Below, piece after piece: positions 8,674 to 16,374 of a stretch of DNA of 64,000 bases (position 1 is the first letter of the stretch; each line of letters begins with the position of its first letter). Source of the DNA: Flavipsychrobacter sp. (GTDB lineage: Bacteria > Bacteroidota > Bacteroidia > Chitinophagales > Chitinophagaceae). Where the stretch lies: NCBI GenBank assembly GCA_031292525.1, contig JARLGY010000038.1, positions 1-64,000 on the forward strand. The letters are read 5' to 3'. The position numbers and the translations under genes are program-made. Under the pieces are notes generated by a model. It made no database searches. It worked only from the letters and a program-made list of their open reading frames with translations, and had not been told where the DNA came from.

Positions 8674-8844
8674 ATGAAAAAGAAAATCTTGTTTGCTTTC
8701 GCACTATTGGTGGCTCTGGTAGCAACTACACAAAACACATTTGCCCAGGATCATAGAAATAGGCATCACCGACATCACCGTTCACATCATCGTATGCACC
8801 ACGGTAATGACGGCCCTCGTCGCGATGGCGATCATCATATGTAG
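8674..8844 (+). CDS. 56-residue secreted His-rich peptide
   Basis: This short gene encodes a signal peptide (MKKKILFAFALLVALVATTQNTFAQ) followed by a mature part of only ~31 residues rich in His and Arg, with repeated HH pairs (RHHRHHRSHH). A perfect terminator starts 12 bases after the stop. Its neighbour at 9004 has the same plan and a near-identical start, so the two are paralogues. The histidines could bind Ni, Cu, Zn or haem, but that is not demonstrated. Confidence comes from the signal peptide, paralogue and terminator rather than length. Confidence 0.7.
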   Translation: MKKKILFAFALLVALVATTQNTFAQDHRNRHHRHHRSHHRMHHGNDGPRRDGDHHM

Positions 8845-8856
8845 GCCATTTAATTA

Positions 8857-8902
8857 AAATAAACACAGGGTTACCTCATCAGAGATAACCCTGTGTTTAT
8901 TT
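8857..8902 (+). terminator. terminator after the first His-rich peptide
   Basis: A 17-base perfect inverted repeat (AAATAAACACAGGGTTA and complement) with a 12-base loop ends in TTTATTT. Confidence 0.88.
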
Positions 8903-9003
8903 AGGGTATAAATAGATAAAATGTTTAAGTAAAGCATCCAGTCATTCTTAATTGAAAAGTGTATTCCCTTAAAAAATTGTAGCTTGTTATTCAAAACCGC
9001 CAT

Positions 9004-9189
9004 ATGAAGAAGAAAATATTTTTGGCGTCAGTAATCCTTGGTGCATTGTTAGTGGCTAATGTGCAAAGCGCGTCAGCTCAGGATCACCCTCCTATATCAC
9101 ATCATCACCCACATCATGCGCCAATCCATCGCCATCATGCACCCCTGCCACGGCCGCGTCACCACCACGCCGCACCGCACCACATGTAG
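9004..9189 (+). CDS. 61-residue secreted His/Pro-rich peptide
   Basis: A signal peptide (MKKKIFLASVILGALLVANVQSASAQ) is followed by a ~35-residue mature chain made almost only of His, Pro, Ala and Arg (for example HHHPHHAPIHRHHAP). There are no aromatic residues or cysteines. It parallels the 8674 gene and is followed by its own hairpin terminator. A periplasmic or extracellular metal-binding role is a natural guess, but low-complexity chains like this have no assignable family. Codon use looks like the neighbours, so there is no sign of recent transfer. Confidence 0.72.
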   Translation: MKKKIFLASVILGALLVANVQSASAQDHPPISHHHPHHAPIHRHHAPLPRPRHHHAAPHHM

Positions 9190-9227
9190 TAAAACAATAT
9201 ATTATCAAATTGTATCGTTTATATTTC

Positions 9228-9258
9228 AGGGTTGTCTTTTATGGACAACCCTATTTTA
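9228..9258 (+). terminator. terminator after the second His-rich peptide
   Basis: AGGGTTGTC (9228-9236) pairs with GACAACCCT (9244-9252) across a short T-rich loop, followed by ATTTTATTT. Confidence 0.8.
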
Positions 9259-9303
9259 TTTACCTTATATATTCGTATCTTTAAATAACTTAAAGCTCTA
9301 ATC

Positions 9304-9510
9304 ATGAAAAAGATCGTAATCACTTTGTCAGCATGCATGTTGTTGGGTGTTTTGCATGCCCAGCCTAGGCATAAACATGTTGCACCACCACCGCCAAGGC
9401 CCGCCCCAACAGCAGTTAAGAGCAAAGCATTAACACCTGCACAACGGTCGGTTGGCAGGGCACCGTTACCACCATCTCCACCACCGCCACCACTAGCTCC
9501 GCACCCATAA
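9304..9510 (+). CDS. 68-residue secreted Pro-rich peptide
   Basis: A signal peptide (MKKIVITLSACMLLGVLHAQ) precedes a mature part with two polyproline runs (PPPPRPAP and PPSPPPPPLAPHP) separated by a basic stretch. Such chains adopt extended polyproline helices and can span the periplasm or bind surfaces; no family is recognisable. It is the third of four consecutive small secreted genes, each with its own terminator, which implies separate transcription rather than an operon. Confidence 0.68.
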   Translation: MKKIVITLSACMLLGVLHAQPRHKHVAPPPPRPAPTAVKSKALTPAQRSVGRAPLPPSPPPPPLAPHP

Positions 9511-9536
9511 ATAGCATTATCATACTTTTAACACTG

Positions 9537-9578
9537 TAGCCTGCCAGTTTTTTGTTCACAGAAAAAACTGGCAGGCTA
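9537..9578 (+). terminator. terminator after the Pro-rich peptide
   Basis: TAGCCTGCCAGTTTTTT (9537-9553) pairs perfectly with its complement at 9562-9578. The 17-bp stem carries T-runs on both strands. Confidence 0.88.
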
Positions 9579-9611
9579 ATTGTATTATAGCTATTACAAA
9601 AACAAAGCATT

Positions 9612-9971
9612 ATGAAACTCAGAATTGTTGCAACCGCGTTATTGATTATGGTTCTTTCTGTAAGTGCTGTAAGTGAAGCCAGCGCAAGGCCCTGGGGTTA
9701 CAGGGGTGGTTGGTATGGTCCACGTATAGGCGTAAGGGTTGGGATACCCGCTCCCGTTATTGTAGCTGATGGCTATGGCGGTGGGTATTGTGCTCCCGCT
9801 TACTATGGTGGTGGTTATGCATATGGTCCCGCTTATTATGGTCATCCTTACTATGGCGGTGGTCCTCGTTACTACGGTGGCGGTTATGCTCACGGCGGTG
9901 GTTATTATCGTGGCGGTTACGGACACGGTGGTGGATATGGTCACGGTGGTGGCTACAGAGGCCGCAGGTAA
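9612..9971 (+). CDS. 119-residue secreted Gly/Tyr-rich protein
   Basis: The signal peptide ends near SEASA. The mature chain is dominated by GGYYGG, GHGGGY and PAYYGG type repeats and ends RGRR, with one Cys. Gly/Tyr-rich secreted proteins of this kind are common in Bacteroidota and resemble sticky structural or matrix proteins, but no enzymatic domain is present. The repeat units encode the same pattern with varied codons (GGT/GGC, TAT/TAC), which argues for selection on the protein. It is the last of the four small secreted genes. Confidence 0.72.
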   Translation: MKLRIVATALLIMVLSVSAVSEASARPWGYRGGWYGPRIGVRVGIPAPVIVADGYGGGYCAPAYYGGGYAYGPAYYGHPYYGGGPRYYGGGYAHGGGYYRGGYGHGGGYGHGGGYRGRR

Positions 9972-10014
9972 TTCCTGAATTTCAGTTTTGCCCTTTCAGT
10001 TGTATCTTATAATA

Positions 10015-10048
10015 AAGAACGCATCCCTGGTTATTGGGATGCGTTCTT
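10015..10048 (+). terminator. terminator after the Gly/Tyr-rich protein
   Basis: AAGAACGCATCCC (10015-10027) pairs with GGGATGCGTTCTT (10036-10048). It lies between convergent genes and may serve both. Confidence 0.85.
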
Positions 10049-10095
10049 CATTACAAGCACTATGAGTTCATATCCAATTTATTTCCGCCTGGTGT

Positions 10096-10656
10096 CTATT
10101 GCTGTTCAACAGCTTTGATTACCTCTGCATCGTCTGGAGTGGTGGCAGGAGGAAAAACTGCTACTAGTTGCCCTTTCTCATTGATCAGGTATTTCTGAAA
10201 ATTCCACTTCACAGAGCTTTCCTGGAAGTTGTTGTATTTTTTAATGGTTAACCATTGGTATAAAGGCGCCATATTCCTTCCTTTAACAGATATTTTTGCA
10301 GCTATAGGGAATGTTACCCCATAATTCTTTTGGCAAAAAGTTGCTATTTGTTCATTACTTCCTGGCTCCTGGAACAGGAAATTATTGGCAGGAAACCCAA
10401 TGATCACCATTTTATCTTTGTATTTTTCATATAGTTTTTCAAGAGCCGCATATTGCGGAGTATAACCACATTTCGATGCCGTATTAACGATCAGTATTTT
10501 CTTGCCCTTATATTTTGAGAAGTCTATAGTGCTGCCATCTACCCCGGCCACCTTAAAATCATAAATACTGGCAGGTACATCCTTACTGTTTGCATGTGGT
10601 GCAAAAAGAAAATTGAAAAAGAATAGCATATTGAGTAATTGTATCATGAATGACAA
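10096..10656 (-). CDS. glutathione peroxidase family thiol peroxidase
   Basis: The 186-residue protein has the GPx motifs: NTASKCGYTPQY with peroxidatic Cys63, GFPANNF near residues 87-93, Gln96, and VKWNFQKYL with Trp151-Asn152. A second Cys at 108 sits where the resolving Cys of thioredoxin-dependent GPx proteins lies, so thioredoxin rather than glutathione is the likely reductant. The N-terminus is hydrophobic (residues 1-20), which suggests export or membrane tethering. It would reduce H2O2 or lipid hydroperoxides. It converges on the small secreted gene set. Confidence 0.88.
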   Translation of the reverse strand: MSFMIQLLNMLFFFNFLFAPHANSKDVPASIYDFKVAGVDGSTIDFSKYKGKKILIVNTASKCGYTPQYAALEKLYEKYKDKMVIIGFPANNFLFQEPGSNEQIATFCQKNYGVTFPIAAKISVKGRNMAPLYQWLTIKKYNNFQESSVKWNFQKYLINEKGQLVAVFPPATTPDDAEVIKAVEQQ

Positions 10657-10753
10657 AATTGGTGACCTGTAAAACGCTGTACAAACCTACAGCAAAAATG
10701 AATATAAGATCAAAAGCTTTATGTTTCAGCTTATATGCTATTTTTGGGTCTGA

Positions 10754-12235
10754 ATGAATTCAATTACCCTCCGTGTATTTATTGTAGCACTTATTTGCCT
10801 GTGTACAGGCTGTGCAAGTATACAGGCCCCTACTGGTGGCAAAAAAGATGTTACGCCGCCCAGACTGCTTTCCATAAGCCCTGCCGACTCATTACTAAAT
10901 ACAAGAGTAAGCAAGATCCAGATGCGCTTTGATGAATTTATTACTGTAAGCGATGTGGGCAAGGAAGTGCAGATATCGCCCATACTTGCAATAGCGCCAA
11001 CTGTTACAGGTGCCAATAAGCGGGTTACTGTCAAGATCGTAGATACGTTGCTGGAAGACAATACCACTTATCGTATTTCTTTTGGGAATGCAATAAAAGA
11101 CTTGCACGAAGGCAATGTGTTTGCACATTATAGCTATACATTCAGTACCGGTAGTTATTTCGATTCCCTGCAGATATCGGGTAATGTGATCATGGCCGCT
11201 ACGGGCCTACCCGATAGCGGCGATATTTATGTAATGCTGTATTACGCTTCGCGATCAGACAGTGCAGTTGTACGTGAGAAACCCAAATACATTGCGAAGG
11301 CAGATAAAAGCGGCGCATTTTCACTTAAGGGACTACCAGCGCGTAAGTTCAGGATATATGCACTTAAAGATGGTAATGGCAACCTTATCTACGATGGTGG
11401 TAATGAAATGATAGGCTTTCACGATGCCATCATTACTCCCGGCGACTCTGTCTTAAAGCCTATTACACTTAAGGTCTTTAAAGAAATAGATACAACACAT
11501 AGTATAGACACCTTACCTGCAAAGAAACCGCGTATGGGTGCAAAGTCATCGGTGAAAGAGGGGCTTAGCTATTCTGTACCATTAGATACCAGTGATGCGC
11601 GTAAAAGAACATACGATATCAACTATCCGGTTAATGTAACCTTCAGTAAAATATTCGGGGCTATCGCAGCAAACCGCATACATCTTGAATATGATAGTTC
11701 AGGGATCAGGGTAGAAGTTCCGGTTGTGGTAACAGAAGACACTGTAAAAAAGAACATATTGCATATTGCCAACCCGGCATGGTTAGAAAATACTGTATAC
11801 ACATTGCGTTTACAGAAGGGATTTGCTAAAGATACTGCTGGTACAGATGTTATGCCATCCCGATATACCTTTCGTACTAAACGTGAGGAAGACTACGGCA
11901 CCCTAAGCATACACATGCCCACAGCTTACTTTGGCAAAGAATATTTGTTGATGGTCTGTGCAGATGCTGACACGATTTACCAAAAATCTGTTACTGATAC
12001 AATGATTAATTTGTCGCGTTTACGGCCAGCTACCTATACCTTCAGGGTAATTGTAGATAAGAACCTAAACGGCAAGTGGGATCCGGGTAACCTGTTTGAA
12101 AAAATACAACCTGAAGATGTGATACCTTACGATGAAAGGCTGGTATTGAAGGCCGGATGGTCACATATTATTGATTTTGAACAAAAAAAGAAGCCGCCAA
12201 TGGGGGCAGCTCTGCCTAAAAAGGCATCTAAATAA
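10754..12235 (+). CDS. Ig-like (Big_5) domain lipoprotein
   Basis: The 493-residue product begins with a lipoprotein signal ending CTGC (Cys20). Residues ~33-135 (TPPRLLSISPADSLLNTR... to YTFSTG) match the bacterial Ig-like Big_5/SbsA type found at the N-terminus of a widespread Bacteroidota lipoprotein family. A carboxypeptidase-regulatory-like segment follows near 140-200 (DGNGNLIYDGG). The C-terminus is basic (KKKPPMGAALPKKASK). It is an envelope protein of unknown role. Only 28 bases separate it from the S9 peptidase gene on the same strand, so the two may be co-transcribed. Confidence 0.8.
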   Translation: MNSITLRVFIVALICLCTGCASIQAPTGGKKDVTPPRLLSISPADSLLNTRVSKIQMRFDEFITVSDVGKEVQISPILAIAPTVTGANKRVTVKIVDTLLEDNTTYRISFGNAIKDLHEGNVFAHYSYTFSTGSYFDSLQISGNVIMAATGLPDSGDIYVMLYYASRSDSAVVREKPKYIAKADKSGAFSLKGLPARKFRIYALKDGNGNLIYDGGNEMIGFHDAIITPGDSVLKPITLKVFKEIDTTHSIDTLPAKKPRMGAKSSVKEGLSYSVPLDTSDARKRTYDINYPVNVTFSKIFGAIAANRIHLEYDSSGIRVEVPVVVTEDTVKKNILHIANPAWLENTVYTLRLQKGFAKDTAGTDVMPSRYTFRTKREEDYGTLSIHMPTAYFGKEYLLMVCADADTIYQKSVTDTMINLSRLRPATYTFRVIVDKNLNGKWDPGNLFEKIQPEDVIPYDERLVLKAGWSHIIDFEQKKKPPMGAALPKKASK

Positions 12236-12263
12236 TTTAAATTTTTCACAGTAATTTGATAGT

Positions 12264-14306
12264 ATGAAACGTACTTTTTTATGTGTTTTTTTATTCTCCG
12301 CGCTTTGTAGGTTACATGCGCAAGATCATATGACGCCTGAGCTGCTTTGGAGTCTGAAACGTGTAAATGTGGAAGGTATGAGTCCCGACAAAAAACATGT
12401 TTACTTTTCGTCGAAGCTGGTAGATTGGAAAACAGAAACAAGTACTGTTAGCCACTACAAGATCAACATTGCAGATGACCAACAAACAAAAGTTGCTATA
12501 ACCGATGGTAAGAAGATAATAGAACGCAGGGAAGGCATATGGTATGCCACAGATGATAACACACTATACAAAAGTGAAGACAAGGGCGATACATGGAACG
12601 TGGTGTATAATGGCCTTACAGATGTTGATAATGTATGGGTATCGCCAAATGGTAAGTATATGGCTTACTCAAAAGAAGTGCTTATAAAGCCTGAACTTGG
12701 TACTGACAAGTATCCTGACTTGCCCAAAACAACTGCAAAGGTGTACACCGATCTCAACTACCGTCACTGGGATACATGGGAAGATGGTAAATTCTCGCAC
12801 ATATTTGTCGTTCCGTTAAAAGAAAACGGTAAAGCCAAAGATATAATGGAAGGGGAACCCTATGATAGTCCGCAGAAACCATTTGGAGGATCTGAAGATC
12901 TGGCATGGGCGCCAGATAGCAAGGGCTTGGTCTATGTCTGTAAAAAGAAATATGGTAAAGAATATGCTCAAAGTACAAATACCGATATCTATTACTACAA
13001 TATTGCAACAGGCAATACAACTGATTATACAGCTGGCATGATGGGTTACGATACACAACCCGTTTTTAGTCCTGATGGTACACGCCTGGCATGGACAAGC
13101 ATGGCGCACGATGGTTTCGAATCTGATAAAAACGACCTGTATGTAATGGATATGGGCCACCCAGGTGTAGCCAAGATCAATGTTACTGAAGATTGGGATG
13201 GTGCAGTGAACAGTTTTGTTTGGAGCAATACAGGGGCCACGTTGTACTTTACTGCTGCATGGAAGGGAACAGAACAATTGTTTGAAGTACCTGCACCTGC
13301 AAGCTTTATGGCAAAGCATAACAGGGTTGAAGGCAATGCTAAAGTGCATCGTATAACCAATGGCAAGTTTGATATAACAGGTATAGCCGGGCAGTACGAT
13401 AATGAACTGGTTGTGAGCCGTACCGATATGAACCATGCTACGGAACTATATGCCGTAAATGATGAGACGGGAAAGATGCATCAGCTTACGCACGAAAACG
13501 ATGAAACGTATAGCCACATTAAAATGAGCAAAACAGTGCTGCGTACTGTATTGACCACCGATGGCAAGAAGATGGGGGTGTGGGTCGTCTATCCGCCAGA
13601 TTTTGACTCTACTAAAAAATATCCCACACTATTATACTGCCAGGGAGGCCCGCAATCTGCATTAACCCAGTTCTACAGCATACGTTGGAATTTTCAGCTT
13701 ATGGCTGCTAATGGTTATATTATTGTTGCTCCAAATCGCCGGGGTATGCCGGGCTGGGGAGTGAAGTGGAATGCAGACATCAGTAAAGATTGGGGTGGAC
13801 AGCCTATGCAGGATTACCTTTCTGCAATAGACGAGGTAAGTAAAGAAAGCTACGTGGACAAGAACCGCCTGGGTTGTGTAGGTGCAAGCTATGGCGGTTA
13901 CAGTGTATATATGCTGGCAGGCATGCATAACAATCGATTCAAGACTTTTATAGCACATGATGGTCTTTTTGATCTTAAAAGCTGGTACGGCACCACAGAA
14001 GAGATTTGGTTCCCTAATTGGGATGTTAATGGCCCTTACTGGAAGAACCCGCAACCCGTAAGCTATGAGAAATTCAATCCCTCCAACTTTGTGAATAAGT
14101 GGACGGCTCCTATAATGATAGTGCAGGGTGGGTTAGACTATAGAGTTCCTGTAGAGCAAGGGCTCGAGGCTTTCCAGGCCGCGCAACTGCACGGTATAAA
14201 AAGCAAACTACTATATCTGCCTAATGAAAATCACTGGGTGCTGCACCCCCAAAATGGTATAGCATGGCAGCGTGAATTTTTTAAATGGTTAGACGAAACT
14301 TTATAA
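12264..14306 (+). CDS. S9-family prolyl oligopeptidase / dipeptidyl aminopeptidase
   Basis: The 680-residue secreted enzyme has a signal peptide (cleavage after LHAQ), a beta-propeller with WD40-like/PD40 repeats (FSPDGTRLAWTS and others, residues ~60-400), and a C-terminal alpha/beta hydrolase. The catalytic triad is visible as Ser542 in GASYGGY, Asp625 in GGLDYRVP and His657 in NENHWV. It would cleave short peptides in the periplasm or at the surface, with a preference not readable from sequence. It is followed after 32 bases by a haem-binding gene. Confidence 0.9.
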   Translation: MKRTFLCVFLFSALCRLHAQDHMTPELLWSLKRVNVEGMSPDKKHVYFSSKLVDWKTETSTVSHYKINIADDQQTKVAITDGKKIIERREGIWYATDDNTLYKSEDKGDTWNVVYNGLTDVDNVWVSPNGKYMAYSKEVLIKPELGTDKYPDLPKTTAKVYTDLNYRHWDTWEDGKFSHIFVVPLKENGKAKDIMEGEPYDSPQKPFGGSEDLAWAPDSKGLVYVCKKKYGKEYAQSTNTDIYYYNIATGNTTDYTAGMMGYDTQPVFSPDGTRLAWTSMAHDGFESDKNDLYVMDMGHPGVAKINVTEDWDGAVNSFVWSNTGATLYFTAAWKGTEQLFEVPAPASFMAKHNRVEGNAKVHRITNGKFDITGIAGQYDNELVVSRTDMNHATELYAVNDETGKMHQLTHENDETYSHIKMSKTVLRTVLTTDGKKMGVWVVYPPDFDSTKKYPTLLYCQGGPQSALTQFYSIRWNFQLMAANGYIIVAPNRRGMPGWGVKWNADISKDWGGQPMQDYLSAIDEVSKESYVDKNRLGCVGASYGGYSVYMLAGMHNNRFKTFIAHDGLFDLKSWYGTTEEIWFPNWDVNGPYWKNPQPVSYEKFNPSNFVNKWTAPIMIVQGGLDYRVPVEQGLEAFQAAQLHGIKSKLLYLPNENHWVLHPQNGIAWQREFFKWLDETL

Positions 14307-14338
14307 TAAATTCGCAATAACTAATAACCATAACTACC

Positions 14339-14827
14339 ATGATTAAAAAAATCTTATTAGCGCTACTCATTGTTTTCGTTATCATCCAGTTCATCAGGCC
14401 AAAGCACAATACGTCTGATATTACACCTGATGATATAACACACGTTTATGCAGTGCCAGACAGCGTACACGAAATATTGGCAAAAGCTTGTCTCGATTGC
14501 CATAGTAACAATACCCGTTACCCCTGGTACAACAATATGGCTCCTGTATCCTGGTTTCTCAACAGCCATGTACAGGATGCTAAAAAAGAACTCAACTTCT
14601 CAGAGTTTGCAACCTTTCCTAAAAAGCGCCAGGCTAAGAAACTTGCTAAGGTTGCAAAGTCAGTTGACGAAGGCTGGATGCCGATAGATAGTTATATGTG
14701 GATACACAAAGATGCAATACTTACTCCGCGCGAAAAAGAACTGGTATCTACATGGGCAAAGTCTCTGTCAAAGCAGATCGCAGATAGTTTTCATATTGAT
14801 ATGACAGAGAAGACAAAAAAAGGGTAA
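14339..14827 (+). CDS. haem-binding domain protein with c-type cytochrome motif
   Basis: The 162-residue product has an N-terminal membrane anchor (residues 4-18) and a C-type haem site CLDCH in ACLDCHSNNTRYPWY, then PVSWFLNSHVQDAK. This is the Haem_bd pattern common in Bacteroidota. It is predicted to be periplasmic and membrane-tethered, with one covalent haem. The stop codon overlaps the next gene's ATG by one base (14827), so it is translationally coupled to exonuclease III, an unexpected partner. Confidence 0.85.
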   Translation: MIKKILLALLIVFVIIQFIRPKHNTSDITPDDITHVYAVPDSVHEILAKACLDCHSNNTRYPWYNNMAPVSWFLNSHVQDAKKELNFSEFATFPKKRQAKKLAKVAKSVDEGWMPIDSYMWIHKDAILTPREKELVSTWAKSLSKQIADSFHIDMTEKTKKG

Positions 14828-15594
14828 TGCGGATTATTACTTATAACGTAAACGGTATTAGGAGTGCCTTGAAAAAAGGACTGGGTGAATGGCTGAAAAC
14901 TGACCCCGCTGATGTAATATGTCTGCAGGAGATAAAGGCGAACCAGGAAGATATACCACTTGAAGATATTCTAGGTGCAGGTTACGAAGCATACTTTTAT
15001 TCTGCACAAAAGAAAGGTTATAGTGGGGTAGCTATACTCACCAAAATTAAGCCCGACCAGGTATTATACGGCAATGGTATTAGCCAAAGCGACGAAGAGG
15101 GTAGGGTGATTCGTGCCGATTTTGGGGATATAACGCTCATTAACGCTTATTTCCCCAGTGGCACTACGGGGGAATTACGACAAGGTTATAAATATCAATG
15201 GCTCGATGAGTTTTATCATCATTTGCAGGAAGTTGGCCAGGCTCGATCAAACCTTATTGTTTGTGGTGACTACAATATTGTGCATCAGCCTATAGATATC
15301 CACGATCCTAAGGGCAACAAAAAGTCATCAGGCTTCCTGCCCGAGGAGCGTGCATGGCTAGACAAATTCTTTTCCCAAGGCGGTTTTACCGATACTTTCC
15401 GTCATTTTAACAAAGAACCGCACCAATATAGTTGGTGGAGCAACTTTAAAGGTGCGCGTGAAAATAATAAAGGATGGCGCATAGATTATATTAATGTAAC
15501 TGGTCCGTTGGTTACCAATCTTGTTCATGCAGAGATCCTGCCCTCAATTAAACATTCAGATCATTGCCCGGTGTTTTTAGAATTAGCAACCTAA
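14827..15594 (+). CDS. xth: exodeoxyribonuclease III
   Basis: The 255-residue protein shows all ExoIII/APE landmarks: YNVNGIRSA with Asn7/Asn9, CLQEIKA with Glu35, GDYNI in the middle, a WWSN-DYI segment and the terminal SDHCPV Asp-His pair. It repairs abasic sites and removes 3' blocks in DNA using Mg2+. Length matches the family. It overlaps the preceding haem-binding gene by one base, so translation is probably coupled. Confidence 0.93.
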   Translation: MRIITYNVNGIRSALKKGLGEWLKTDPADVICLQEIKANQEDIPLEDILGAGYEAYFYSAQKKGYSGVAILTKIKPDQVLYGNGISQSDEEGRVIRADFGDITLINAYFPSGTTGELRQGYKYQWLDEFYHHLQEVGQARSNLIVCGDYNIVHQPIDIHDPKGNKKSSGFLPEERAWLDKFFSQGGFTDTFRHFNKEPHQYSWWSNFKGARENNKGWRIDYINVTGPLVTNLVHAEILPSIKHSDHCPVFLELAT

Positions 15595-15641
15595 ATAATT
15601 ATTTTCCAACCTTTTAGCATGGTTGTTGTTAACATAAATAT

Positions 15642-15875
15642 ATGAAGAAATATATTTTTTTAGCCGCTATGGCTATGGCGTTAGGTACTACTACAATTTT
15701 TGCCCAGCAACAGGCATTGACCAAACAAGAAGAAAAAGATCAAAAGAAGGCAGACCGCCATCAGCACAGGTTGGATGAAAAGCAAGACAAGCTGAATAAA
15801 AAGCAACGTAAAATGCACAAGAAGGAGCGTAAGGTACACGCAGAACAAACGTCGTTAGACAGAGCGAGCAAATAA
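15642..15875 (+). CDS. 77-residue secreted Lys-rich coiled-coil protein
   Basis: A signal peptide (MKKYIFLAAMAMALGTTTIFAQ) precedes a ~55-residue, highly charged chain of Lys, Gln, Asp/Glu and His (for example KKQRKMHKKERKVH) without Pro or Gly, so it should form a continuous helix or coiled coil. No family is recognised. A strong terminator follows 28 bases after the stop, which supports this being an expressed gene. It resembles other small basic periplasmic proteins of the phylum. Confidence 0.7.
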   Translation: MKKYIFLAAMAMALGTTTIFAQQQALTKQEEKDQKKADRHQHRLDEKQDKLNKKQRKMHKKERKVHAEQTSLDRASK

Positions 15876-15903
15876 TCGCCTTTTCTCATTTTAAAGAAAA
15901 ATT

Positions 15904-15950
15904 AAAGCGTATGGTTTGCCTCATTTTGTGGTGCAAACCATACGCTTTTT
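15904..15950. terminator. bidirectional terminator
   Basis: AAAGCGTATGGTTTGC (15904-15919) and its perfect complement (15933-15948) form a 16-bp stem between convergent genes. The plus strand continues TTTTT. Confidence 0.88.
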
Positions 15951-15967
15951 AGTGCTTAACAACTTGC

Positions 15968-16192
15968 CTACAAATGGCAAGTTGTTCCACCAGGTAAGGC
16001 GTTGTTTGCCTGGGTTTGGTAATTATCACACGTGTTTTTTGCATCGTTGTGGGTTGCATTACTAATGCTGTGTGTTTCAGTTGTAGATGCGGTACCCACA
16101 ACAGTGGTGCAGGTACATGTGTAATCTTTTTTGCAAGAGGCAAAGCTGAGTACACCTAATAAAAGAGCTGCAGAGATGATCTTTGTTTTCAT
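15968..16192 (-). CDS. small Cys/Thr-rich lipoprotein
   Basis: The 74-residue product starts with a lipoprotein signal ending LSFASC (Cys20), then KKDYTCTCTT and a Thr/Asn/His-rich body with four further Cys. I recognise the short KKDYTC start from many Bacteroidota lipoproteins of unknown role, but no named domain. The paired cysteines suggest disulfides outside the cytoplasm. It converges on the Lys-rich protein gene. Confidence 0.75.
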   Translation of the reverse strand: MKTKIISAALLLGVLSFASCKKDYTCTCTTVVGTASTTETHSISNATHNDAKNTCDNYQTQANNALPGGTTCHL

Positions 16193-16374
16193 GTTCGTTG
16201 ATTTTTTTACTTCTAACTGTAGTTAAAAAATCAAGCCAGAGTTTGGCATGCAGTATTAATACCCTATGATATGTTTCCCTGTAAAAAAAAGCACTAAAAA
16301 GAAATAATAACCCACTATTTAAAATAAAATAAATGTTTTATATCTTGTGACAAACTAAACAATAAATTAAGCTT

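Noticed and set aside
9639-10012. Long alternative frames on both strands in the Gly/Tyr-rich gene
   Set aside because: Low-complexity GGT/TAT repeats keep all frames open; only the 9612 frame has a signal peptide and a normal composition.
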